From Hemicentrotus pulcherrimus (Eukaryota; Echinodermata; Echinoidea; Camarodonta; Strongylocentrotidae): DNA of 64,000 nt. Within the stretch, counting starts at the first letter, position 1. Every line of letters starts with the position of its first letter. The DNA is taken from assembly GCA_003118195.1 (NCBI GenBank), contig BEXV01001080.1:1-64000 (forward strand). Direction: 5' to 3'. Below are positions 60,701 through 64,000 of the stretch, in pieces. The translations under genes were made by a program, and so were the position numbers. The notes beneath the pieces were generated by a model. It made no database searches, had not been told where the DNA came from, and worked only from the letters and a program-made list of their open reading frames with translations.

Positions 60701-63589
60701 TTTTTTTAGCTAAACTTCCGGTAATTTATAAGAATATTGATGAATTTGGTATCAGTTTGTAATAAAAAAAATAGTGTTCTACAAGAAAATAATGATTACT
60801 GTATTTTGTTTTGTCCGTTTTTTTTTTCCCTCTTTGTTTTTTTGTTTTTTCTTCCCTTCTTTGAAATGTCAAAGTTGGGGGTGCGGCCTATGCGGCGATG
60901 CGGCCTTATCGCCGGCAAATAGGGTACACATTTTTTCCTGAAATTTTGTGATATCAGCAAAAGTCTACAAAGTCAATATACTGTAGACCCTATACATATA
61001 AATTTCACCACTCATAAACAAACTTTTTAGTTCCCAACAAACCAACATTACCATAAATGTACATGTAAATCTATGGATGTTGAGAAAATAAAATTTGATA
61101 ATAAAATTTTCGTCTTCTTTGTGTGGATTAATTACAATTTTTAAAAATGTTTCAAGCGATTTAATGTTCTTGCAATTATTCCATAAAAAAAATATAGGTA
61201 TCAACTGAACCAATTGCACACAATTCCTAGGCCTACATGTACAGTGTATATTATATTTATAAAATGTCTTTCATTCCTCCATCTTTGATTATTCATGTTA
61301 TAATCTGAAACGATACCGGTAACTTACAATCTCCATCTAAATTCTCATATTTAAACATGCCACATACAAGTACTGTACATGTACATGTATTTTTTACATT
61401 GAAGAAACAATACCTCATTCTATGCTTCATACAGTGTACATGTATATTGTTAATCAATGTATATTTAATAACCCTGTGCGTGTGAAGCTACATTTATATG
61501 TAGTAAATTTGATCCAACTACAATGTACATGTACACTGTGTACATGCATACATACAGTATCTCTATCTAATATAGGCCTACTCTAGCTCTGGAGGTCATG
61601 CATTCCCTCTCTGCAGAGAGCTTTCCCTCTCAGCAGCATACTTCATTGTATGTTGTACCATGGACATACATACTGCAGTGTGCCTGGATGACAGACACAC
61701 CCTTTTACAGCAAGAGCAGTGCTATTGAGCAACACATAATAAGCCACTGTGTGTGTGCACAGATGGATGGTATAGAAGGATGCCTTTGGCTTTACGTTGT
61801 TGTGTACAGGGATGAGGATCTTATAATATGAGAGGATTAAACTGCAGTGACAATACATACACCATTGCTGGTACAAATGTACAATTATGATCTTTGTGAA
61901 TCACATCAAAATGTGTACAGGGGGTGTACATTGTAATTTTATAATACTGAAGTGAATTCTGAAAGCAGACATACTCATATACACGAGTAAAGACATACAG
62001 ACTTGTTTAACAAAATTTCATAGGTCAGCCTATTTTTCAATAAATCAATCTATGAATGTATGGAGATTATATTGTATAGGGCTACAACCTATTAATTCTA
62101 TACATGTAGATCATTATTTCAAATGAGAACTGCAGGTGTATGTAGCATTTACAAATTCGAATAAATATTTGTCTTTTTTTTCACAAACTACCCTGGTTTA
62201 TCAAAAAATTTAAAATAAGTTTAAAGGGTACGTACATGTACATGTTTTCACGTACATGTGTTTTGTATTCCATTACATGTACATGAGGTCCCATGTAACC
62301 CTGTAACCAATAATTGGATGATAAATTCTGATCTCCAATCAATAAAAAATGATCGGCAACACGGCAAATGATCTGACGAAAGAAAAAAAAACGCTATAAA
62401 AACTAATCAAATACTACAAAAGACATGCACAGTTGCCAGTTGGAAATATTTTTTTCATTTGGAGTTGTTGTTAACCATGTTTGTTGATATCCAGTTGGAA
62501 ATATTTTTTTCATTTGGAGTTGTTGTTAACCATGTTTGTTGATATCAAGTGGCTTTCCAGGACTTTAAGAAATATTATATTAGTCTAAAAGAAGAGGCAA
62601 AACATGCAAGCCGCCATTTTGGGATTTTGGGATTATAATGTAGGCATGCATTTATTTCCATTGTCATTATAATCCAAAATGGCGGCTCGCATGTTTTGCC
62701 TCTTCTATTAGAAGAAATCAAGATCTTTGCTGCATACATAATGTATGATATGTAGGAATTTTAAGCATGACATACAGGTACATTCTTAATTATACTAACA
62801 AAACTTGTCTGTCCTTTTTTATAGCTTTGAGCAAGCCTACTTACCAGTTTGTCTCCTGATAAAACNAAGCATGACATACAGGTACAGTCTCAATTACATG
62901 TATACTAACAAAACTTGTTTGTCCCTTTTGATAGCTTTGAGCAAGCCTACTTACCAGTTTGTCTCCTGATAAAACTTCTAGGAGCTTGATCAGCATACGT
63001 CCATCGTATAAATCCGTATATAGATCCACAATGCGACATCCCACTCTTTGTAAATGTGAGTTCACCCATTTTGTGAATGTTTTCTTCTGCACCATTTCAC
63101 GCTCATCTGTGGCAAGAAATAAGAATATTTGTTACAAACCTAGTAAAGACACCAGGGTATGCATACATTTTATTTGAAGGGAAAAAAGGTGCAAACATTT
63201 TGTTCATAAATCATAAAAATGTTCCTTTGTATACATGTATATATATATCTACAATTATTTGTTATCTTTTATTTTCACTGACTGTATAATCACTACATTA
63301 CGGTACTGTTCAAGAAATCTAAGAAACAACAGCACAAATTTGTTTAAAAAACTTTGATTCTATATGTACAGTGTACATGTACATTGTAGGCCTGTTTATA
63401 CAATAAAATATATGCCCCAGCCATTTCTGCACATTGCTCGTTTCTTTCCCAACAATTTTTATTTTTTTTTATCATACCTGCAAGCGCTCTGATTCGAGAA
63501 CGCTCAAACAGCTTGGCTCCTCCATCATCCAAGGCAGCGTCTTCATTATTGTCATACTTGACGCCATTGTTTTCCATTTCCAACGACAT
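21129..63589 (-). CDS. SPTB: Beta-spectrin (conventional, SPTB/SPTBN1-like), complete coding gene of 38 coding exons
   Basis: Membrane-skeleton protein; pairs with alpha-spectrin, cross-links actin and binds ankyrin under the plasma membrane. Exons 1 to 38: 63478-63589, 62955-63106, 57083-57256, 53026-53314, 51413-51713, 48669-48786, 47778-48100, 47333-47471, 45870-46035, 44531-44775, 43970-44170, 43355-43471, 40861-40938, 40187-40351, 39394-39596, 38882-39107, 38412-38528, 37485-37760, 37003-37170, 36510-36682, 35860-36097, 35129-35392, 34432-34653, 33291-33581, 32634-32842, 31404-31608, 30846-31040, 30340-30408, 29960-30070, 29303-29547, 28391-28529, 27553-27637, 26962-27053, 26445-26549, 23133-23329, 22464-22706, 21821-21994, 21129-21336. 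Total 7035 nt, 2344 residues; all joins keep frame at GT-AG sites. CH1 about 41-146, CH2 about 160-265, repeats 1-17 about 287-2071, PH about 2198-2306. Length matches vertebrate betaII (about 2364); the beta-heavy type would be far longer. An in-frame TGA two codons before ATG fixes the start. Confidence 0.97.
21821..21994 (-). CDS. SPTB: Beta-spectrin exon 37: PH domain
   Basis: Residues 2219-2277. [20 protein letters not shown] and [11 protein letters not shown] match the spectrin PH domain, which binds phosphoinositides at the membrane. Confidence 0.96.
22464..22706 (-). CDS. SPTB: Beta-spectrin exon 36: linker and PH start
   Basis: Residues 2138-2219. Acidic low-complexity linker, then [20 protein letters not shown], the opening strands of the PH domain (about residue 2198). 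Confidence 0.95.
23133..23329 (-). CDS. SPTB: Beta-spectrin exon 35: charged linker
   Basis: Residues 2072-2138. [20 protein letters not shown] then a Glu/Gln-rich helix. Corresponds to the variable segment before the PH domain; weakly conserved but frame and splice sites fit. Confidence 0.9.
23330..26444 (-). other. Beta-spectrin intron 34 (3.1 kb)
   Basis: No coding signal or recognised repeat. AT-rich; the short open frames here match nothing known to me. Confidence 0.6.
26445..26549 (-). CDS. SPTB: Beta-spectrin exon 34: partial repeat 17 end
   Basis: Residues 2037-2071. [20 protein letters not shown] and [10 protein letters not shown] match vertebrate [18 protein letters not shown] and RFSALERLTT. 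Confidence 0.95.
26962..27053 (-). CDS. SPTB: Beta-spectrin exon 33: partial repeat 17
   Basis: Residues 2006-2036. [20 protein letters not shown], helix A/B of the partial repeat that joins alpha-spectrin to form tetramers. Confidence 0.95.
27553..27637 (-). CDS. SPTB: Beta-spectrin exon 32: repeat 16 end
   Basis: Residues 1978-2006. [18 protein letters not shown] matches KRKEMIDKWEDRWEWLRL. The (CT)n tract just upstream may form part of its polypyrimidine tract. Confidence 0.94.
27647..27716. repeat. (GA)n microsatellite beside exon 32 acceptor
   Basis: About 70 bases of GA with GGGA interruptions; (CT)n on the spectrin strand, starting about 10 bases upstream of the acceptor at 27638. 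Confidence 0.95.
28391..28529 (-). CDS. SPTB: Beta-spectrin exon 31: repeat 16
   Basis: Residues 1932-1977. [20 protein letters not shown] matches vertebrate repeat 16. Donor GATGTAAG, phase 0. Confidence 0.94.
29260..29282. repeat. (GAT)n trinucleotide repeat
   Basis: About seven GAT units in intron 30, some 20 bases past the exon 30 donor on the spectrin strand. Confidence 0.95.
29303..29547 (-). CDS. SPTB: Beta-spectrin exon 30: repeats 15-16
   Basis: Residues 1850-1932. [20 protein letters not shown] ends repeat 15; [20 protein letters not shown] opens repeat 16. Other frames here give longer open stretches, but only this one matches spectrin. Confidence 0.95.
29960..30070 (-). CDS. SPTB: Beta-spectrin exon 29: repeat 15
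   Basis: Residues 1813-1849. [20 protein letters not shown] matches repeat 15 of vertebrate proteins. Confidence 0.94.
30340..30408 (-). CDS. SPTB: Beta-spectrin exon 28: repeat 14-15 junction
   Basis: Residues 1790-1812, only 69 nt ([18 protein letters not shown]). Matches vertebrate [16 protein letters not shown], the ankyrin-contacting junction. Too short to stand out as an open frame. Confidence 0.94.
30846..31040 (-). CDS. SPTB: Beta-spectrin exon 27: repeat 14
   Basis: Residues 1725-1789. [20 protein letters not shown] and [16 protein letters not shown], within the ankyrin-binding region. Confidence 0.97.
31404..31608 (-). CDS. SPTB: Beta-spectrin exon 26: repeats 13-14
   Basis: Residues 1657-1724. 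[20 protein letters not shown] and [20 protein letters not shown]; start of the ankyrin-binding repeats 14-15. Confidence 0.97.
31609..32633 (-). other. Beta-spectrin intron 25 (1.0 kb)
   Basis: AT-rich; contains short CCCAACCATTTTT-type repeats near 32067-32100. Nothing else recognised. Confidence 0.55.
32634..32842 (-). CDS. SPTB: Beta-spectrin exon 25: repeat 13
   Basis: Residues 1587-1656. [20 protein letters not shown] is nearly identical to vertebrate repeat 13. Confidence 0.97.
33291..33581 (-). CDS. SPTB: Beta-spectrin exon 24: repeat 12
   Basis: Residues 1490-1586. [20 protein letters not shown] matches vertebrate LWVGERMPLATSTDHGHNLQ. Confidence 0.96.
33900..34430 (-). other. Part of intron 23 with unexplained richer sequence and hairpin
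   Basis: A poly-T/pyrimidine tract (33895-33955), then a more complex block (about 33980-34165), a GC-rich patch (34328-34365, with CACCCCGGGGC), and a perfect hairpin at 34379-34405. No family recognised. Confidence 0.4.
34379..34405. repeat. Perfect hairpin, 12-base arms, 3-base loop
   Basis: AGATCAAGATTA, CAT, TAATCTTGATCT. On the spectrin strand it starts 26 bases after exon 23, so it could fold close to the 5' splice site. Confidence 0.9.
34432..34653 (-). CDS. SPTB: Beta-spectrin exon 23: repeats 11-12
   Basis: Residues 1416-1489. Repeat 11 body ([20 protein letters not shown]), then [12 protein letters not shown] opening repeat 12. A perfect 12-base-arm hairpin lies 26 bases past its donor. 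Confidence 0.94.
35129..35392 (-). CDS. SPTB: Beta-spectrin exon 22: repeats 10-11
   Basis: Residues 1328-1415. [20 protein letters not shown] ends repeat 10; [19 protein letters not shown] opens repeat 11. Confidence 0.94.
35860..36097 (-). CDS. SPTB: Beta-spectrin exon 21: repeats 9-10
   Basis: Residues 1249-1327. [20 protein letters not shown] and [20 protein letters not shown] match the 9/10 junction. Confidence 0.95.
36510..36682 (-). CDS. SPTB: Beta-spectrin exon 20: repeat 9
   Basis: Residues 1191-1249. [20 protein letters not shown] and [18 protein letters not shown] match repeat 9. Donor GTCAGT. Confidence 0.94.
37003..37170 (-). CDS. SPTB: Beta-spectrin exon 19: repeats 8-9
   Basis: Residues 1135-1190. 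[20 protein letters not shown] ends repeat 8; [19 protein letters not shown] opens repeat 9. Confidence 0.95.
37485..37760 (-). CDS. SPTB: Beta-spectrin exon 18: repeat 8
   Basis: Residues 1043-1134. [20 protein letters not shown] and [13 protein letters not shown] match repeat 8 almost word for word. Confidence 0.97.
37850..37975 (+). mobile_element. LINE reverse-transcriptase C-terminal fragment
   Basis: Plus-strand translation gives [13 protein letters not shown], an in-frame stop, then [16 protein letters not shown]. The WN-L-I-EA-S-FK--LK pattern is the typical C-terminal end of CR1/jockey-like non-LTR retrotransposons. A dead fragment in spectrin intron 17, antisense to the gene; its 3' tail may extend to about 38130. 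Confidence 0.75.
38412..38528 (-). CDS. SPTB: Beta-spectrin exon 17: repeat 7
   Basis: Residues 1004-1042 ([20 protein letters not shown]), helix B-C region of repeat 7. 117 nt, phase 0. Confidence 0.93.
38882..39107 (-). CDS. SPTB: Beta-spectrin exon 16: repeats 6-7
   Basis: Residues 929-1003. [19 protein letters not shown] and [19 protein letters not shown] match the start of repeat 7. Confidence 0.96.
39394..39596 (-). CDS. SPTB: Beta-spectrin exon 15: repeat 6
   Basis: Residues 861-929. [20 protein letters not shown] and [16 protein letters not shown] match repeat 6. Confidence 0.95.
40187..40351 (-). CDS. SPTB: Beta-spectrin exon 14: repeats 5-6
   Basis: Residues 806-860. [20 protein letters not shown] ends repeat 5; [18 protein letters not shown] begins repeat 6. 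Not the longest open frame locally, but clear by homology. Confidence 0.94.
40861..40938 (-). CDS. SPTB: Beta-spectrin exon 13: repeat 5 middle
   Basis: Residues 780-805, a short 78-nt exon after a 2.4 kb intron ([20 protein letters not shown]). No long open frame, but it is required to complete repeat 5 and keeps frame. Confidence 0.9.
40939..43354 (-). other. Beta-spectrin intron 12 (2.4 kb)
   Basis: AT-rich, no recognised element and no skipped spectrin exon: exons 12 and 13 join in frame inside repeat 5. Confidence 0.6.
43355..43471 (-). CDS. SPTB: Beta-spectrin exon 12: repeat 5 start
   Basis: Residues 741-779. [20 protein letters not shown] matches the start of vertebrate repeat 5. 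Confidence 0.94.
43970..44170 (-). CDS. SPTB: Beta-spectrin exon 11: repeat 4
   Basis: Residues 674-740, 67 whole codons. [19 protein letters not shown] is the conserved middle of repeat 4. Confidence 0.95.
44531..44775 (-). CDS. SPTB: Beta-spectrin exon 10: repeats 3-4
   Basis: Residues 592-673. [19 protein letters not shown] ends repeat 3; [18 protein letters not shown] opens repeat 4. Confidence 0.95.
44776..45869 (-). other. Beta-spectrin intron 9 (1.1 kb)
   Basis: AT-rich with a short (CA)n at about 45719-45730. Nothing else recognised. Confidence 0.55.
45870..46035 (-). CDS. SPTB: Beta-spectrin exon 9: repeat 3
   Basis: Residues 537-592. [20 protein letters not shown] matches vertebrate LSQDYGKHLLGVEDLLQK. 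Acceptor TTTGCAG, donor GTAAGA. Confidence 0.95.
46036..47332 (-). other. Beta-spectrin intron 8 (1.3 kb)
   Basis: Includes a small tandem repeat of ATATGAACTAC (about 46885-46911). No coding signal. Confidence 0.55.
47333..47471 (-). CDS. SPTB: Beta-spectrin exon 8: repeats 2-3
   Basis: Residues 490-536. [20 protein letters not shown] closes repeat 2; [15 protein letters not shown] opens repeat 3. Confidence 0.94.
47778..48100 (-). CDS. SPTB: Beta-spectrin exon 7: repeats 1-2
   Basis: Residues 383-490. [20 protein letters not shown] and [20 protein letters not shown] closely match vertebrate repeats 1-2, near the adducin/actin-binding end. Confidence 0.97.
48669..48786 (-). CDS. SPTB: Beta-spectrin exon 6: repeat 1
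   Basis: Residues 343-382. [20 protein letters not shown] and a Pro-Lys-Glu-Gly-Lys stretch match the start of repeat 1. Donor GTCAGT. Confidence 0.95.
48787..51412 (-). other. Beta-spectrin intron 5 (2.6 kb)
   Basis: Purine-rich (pyrimidine-rich on the gene strand) at 49047-49200; GC-richer islands at about 49870-50130 and 50950-51120; a minus-strand open frame of 102 codons at 50359-50667 with no recognised match. Confidence 0.55.
49047..49200. repeat. Purine-rich low-complexity tract
   Basis: GA/GAAA repeats with few pyrimidines; on the spectrin strand a long CT-rich tract 260-410 bases upstream of the exon 6 acceptor. Confidence 0.8.
51413..51713 (-). CDS. SPTB: Beta-spectrin exon 5: CH2 end and repeat 1 start
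   Basis: Residues 243-343. [20 protein letters not shown] ends CH2; [12 protein letters not shown] and [12 protein letters not shown] lead into repeat 1. Notably GC-rich next to flanking introns. Confidence 0.97.
51714..53025 (-). other. Beta-spectrin intron 4 (1.3 kb)
   Basis: AT-rich with poly-T/poly-A runs; nothing recognised. Confidence 0.55.
53026..53314 (-). CDS. SPTB: Beta-spectrin exon 4: CH2
   Basis: Residues 147-243. [37 protein letters not shown] and KLLDPE define CH2, which with CH1 grips F-actin. Confidence 0.97.
55021..55070. repeat. (ACATGT)n palindromic hexamer array
   Basis: Near-continuous TACATG units; every unit is self-complementary. Smaller arrays at 57400-57422, 59797-59812, 61374-61389 and 62228-62285. 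Confidence 0.9.
55610..55621. other. Assembly gap (12 N)
   Basis: Follows a poly-C run inside CT-rich sequence; probably a low-complexity sequencing failure. Confidence 0.95.
57083..57256 (-). CDS. SPTB: Beta-spectrin exon 3: CH1 second half
   Basis: Residues 89-146, 174 nt, phase 0 on both sides. [20 protein letters not shown] and [14 protein letters not shown] are near identical to vertebrate beta-spectrin. Confidence 0.97.
60239..60924. mobile_element. Non-autonomous DNA transposon with inverted ends and TA target site
   Basis: Left end CTGTATTTGCAGGCGTAAAG (then GCCGCA) mirrors the right end, whose minus strand reads CCCTATTTGCCGGCGATAAG (then GCCGCA). About 26-base imperfect terminal repeats, each flanked by TA (60237-60238, 60925-60926). 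Subterminal GGGTGCNGCCTNTGCGGCGA occurs near both ends. TA target and length suggest a Tc1/mariner or pogo-like MITE; no transposase seen. Confidence 0.7.
62436..62546. repeat. 55-base direct tandem duplication
   Basis: Two identical 55-base units (62436-62490, 62491-62545) starting CCAGTTGGAAATATTTTTTT. Perfect identity means recent origin or an assembly duplicate. Confidence 0.93.
62584..62712. mobile_element. Fold-back (hairpin) element
   Basis: Arms 62584-62640 and 62665-62712 are near-perfect reverse complements around AGAAGAGGCAAAACATGC and GCCGCCATTTTGG, with a short loop. The left arm carries a 9-base internal repeat (TTGGGATTT-like). Looks like a small MITE or snap-back element. Confidence 0.8.
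62763..62975. repeat. Tandem duplication of about 105 bases around a single N
   Basis: 62763-62865 and 62867-62975 are diverged copies, each ending in the exon 2 donor and 3' coding end, separated by one N at 62866. Only the second copy joins the rest of exon 2. Most likely two haplotypes placed side by side. Confidence 0.8.
62955..63106 (-). CDS. SPTB: Beta-spectrin exon 2: CH1 first half
   Basis: Residues 38-88. [11 protein letters not shown] and [13 protein letters not shown] are CH1 hallmarks of the actin-binding domain. Its 3' end is duplicated at 62845-62865 beside an N, which looks like an assembly join. Confidence 0.96.
63107..63477 (-). other. Beta-spectrin intron 1 (0.37 kb)
   Basis: Short AT-rich intron with ACATGTA motifs near 63366-63384. 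Confidence 0.8.
63478..63589 (-). CDS. SPTB: Beta-spectrin exon 1: N-terminus
   Basis: Residues 1-38, start at 63589 preceded by TGAGCCATG (in-frame stop). [12 protein letters not shown] precedes the actin-binding domain as in vertebrate beta-spectrins. Donor GTATGA, phase 1. Confidence 0.93.
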
Positions 63590-63615
63590 GGCTCAGAGCC
63601 TATGTCTTCCTACTC
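63590..63615 (-). other. Beta-spectrin 5' UTR end with upstream splice acceptor
   Basis: Reading toward the gene, TTTGATTTCTTGCAG precedes 63615, then 26 UTR bases lead to ATG, including an in-frame TGA. So the transcript start is probably on an upstream exon that I do not see. Confidence 0.65.
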
Positions 63616-63677
63616 CTGCAAGAAATCAAAGGACAAAATAATGTGCAATTATTAATCAAGCTCAACATTACTCAATA

Positions 63678-63830
63678 CAGGGCTCCACACTAACATTTTT
63701 GGAAGGTGGTCAAAAGATTACTTTTTTACTGTTACATATGATGTACATGTATGTAAAAAGTTCAAAAAAGCTTCAAAAATGTTGGGGCTGGACAAAGATT
63801 TTGGGCGCCCAGGACACATGAGCACCTACT
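63678..63830 (+). mobile_element. Possible hAT-type transposon end
   Basis: Starts CAGGGCTCCACACTAACATT. CAGGGCTC-ACA-TAAC is typical of terminal repeats of hAT elements in marine animals. The opposite end would be outside the window. Confidence 0.35.
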
Positions 63831-64000
63831 ACATGTAGTTAGTATCGAAACCTGCTTAATACGTTTTTAACCATGCAATGCCCAAGACAACTTTGTTTAT
63901 AGCCAATGTAAAATACATGTTTAAATAGACATAATCAAATTTAATATATAAAATGTAAGATATCCAACAAGCTAATCTGGACATGTGAAATGAAACAGGT

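Larger units (their letters stand above)
57257..62954 (-). other. Beta-spectrin intron 2 (5.7 kb)
   Basis: Largest spectrin intron. Holds the inverted-repeat DNA element (60239-60924), a 55-base tandem duplication (62436-62546), a fold-back element (62584-62712), a duplicated segment around an N (62763-62975), and many ACATGTAC motifs. CH1 exons 2 and 3 join in frame across it. Confidence 0.7.

Noticed and set aside
62845..62865. Second functional copy of beta-spectrin exon 2 end
   Set aside because: Only the 3' 21 bases of the exon are duplicated, beside an N; better explained as an assembly duplicate.
21129..63589. Beta-heavy spectrin (SPTBN5 type)
   Set aside because: The protein has about 17 repeats and 2344 residues; beta-heavy has about 30 repeats and an SH3 domain, neither seen here.

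Overview
This window is animal nuclear DNA: AT-rich, intron-rich, with GT-AG introns, microsatellites and SINE, LINE and DNA-transposon remnants. It holds two complete protein-coding genes in a tail-to-tail arrangement. Both proteins are clear orthologues of vertebrate families but have single-copy invertebrate character. Together with the repeat style (tRNA-derived SINE with an ATT-rich tail, abundant ACATGTAC motifs), this suggests a marine invertebrate deuterostome, most likely a sea urchin. The species is inference; the sequence alone does not settle it.

Left part (1-14679, + strand): upstream DNA, then a 12-exon REST corepressor gene (CoREST/RCOR). The joined exons read without interruption for 552 codons: ELM2, SANT1, a GATA-like zinc finger, the LSD1-binding linker, SANT2, and a proline-rich tail. 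The zinc finger is not present in vertebrate RCOR proteins as I know them and is the most interesting feature here.

Middle (14680-21128): 3' UTRs of both genes and the convergent intergenic gap. It contains a full-length tRNA-derived SINE at about 17663-17935 and a few candidate poly(A) signals.

Right part (21129-63615, - strand): a conventional beta-spectrin gene. I could chain 38 coding exons with consistent splice phases; their lengths sum to 7035 nt, giving 2344 residues. The order is two CH domains (actin binding), 16 spectrin repeats plus a partial 17th, a variable linker, a PH domain and a short basic tail. An acceptor-like AG 26 bases upstream of the ATG suggests that the promoter and first noncoding exon lie beyond position 63615, probably outside the window.

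The two proteins do not act together: CoREST is a nuclear chromatin corepressor scaffold and beta-spectrin is a membrane-skeleton protein. Their proximity may be old linkage, because human RCOR and SPTB family genes also share chromosome arms 11q and 14q. Introns and flanks hold mobile-element fragments: a LINE reverse-transcriptase tail, a TA-flanked inverted-repeat element, a fold-back element and a possible hAT end. They also hold a local duplication around an N that looks like an assembly join. I found no rRNA or functional tRNA genes, no CRISPR array, and no convincing undescribed system. Exon coordinates were derived by hand from frame continuity and splice consensus, so single-base errors are possible.
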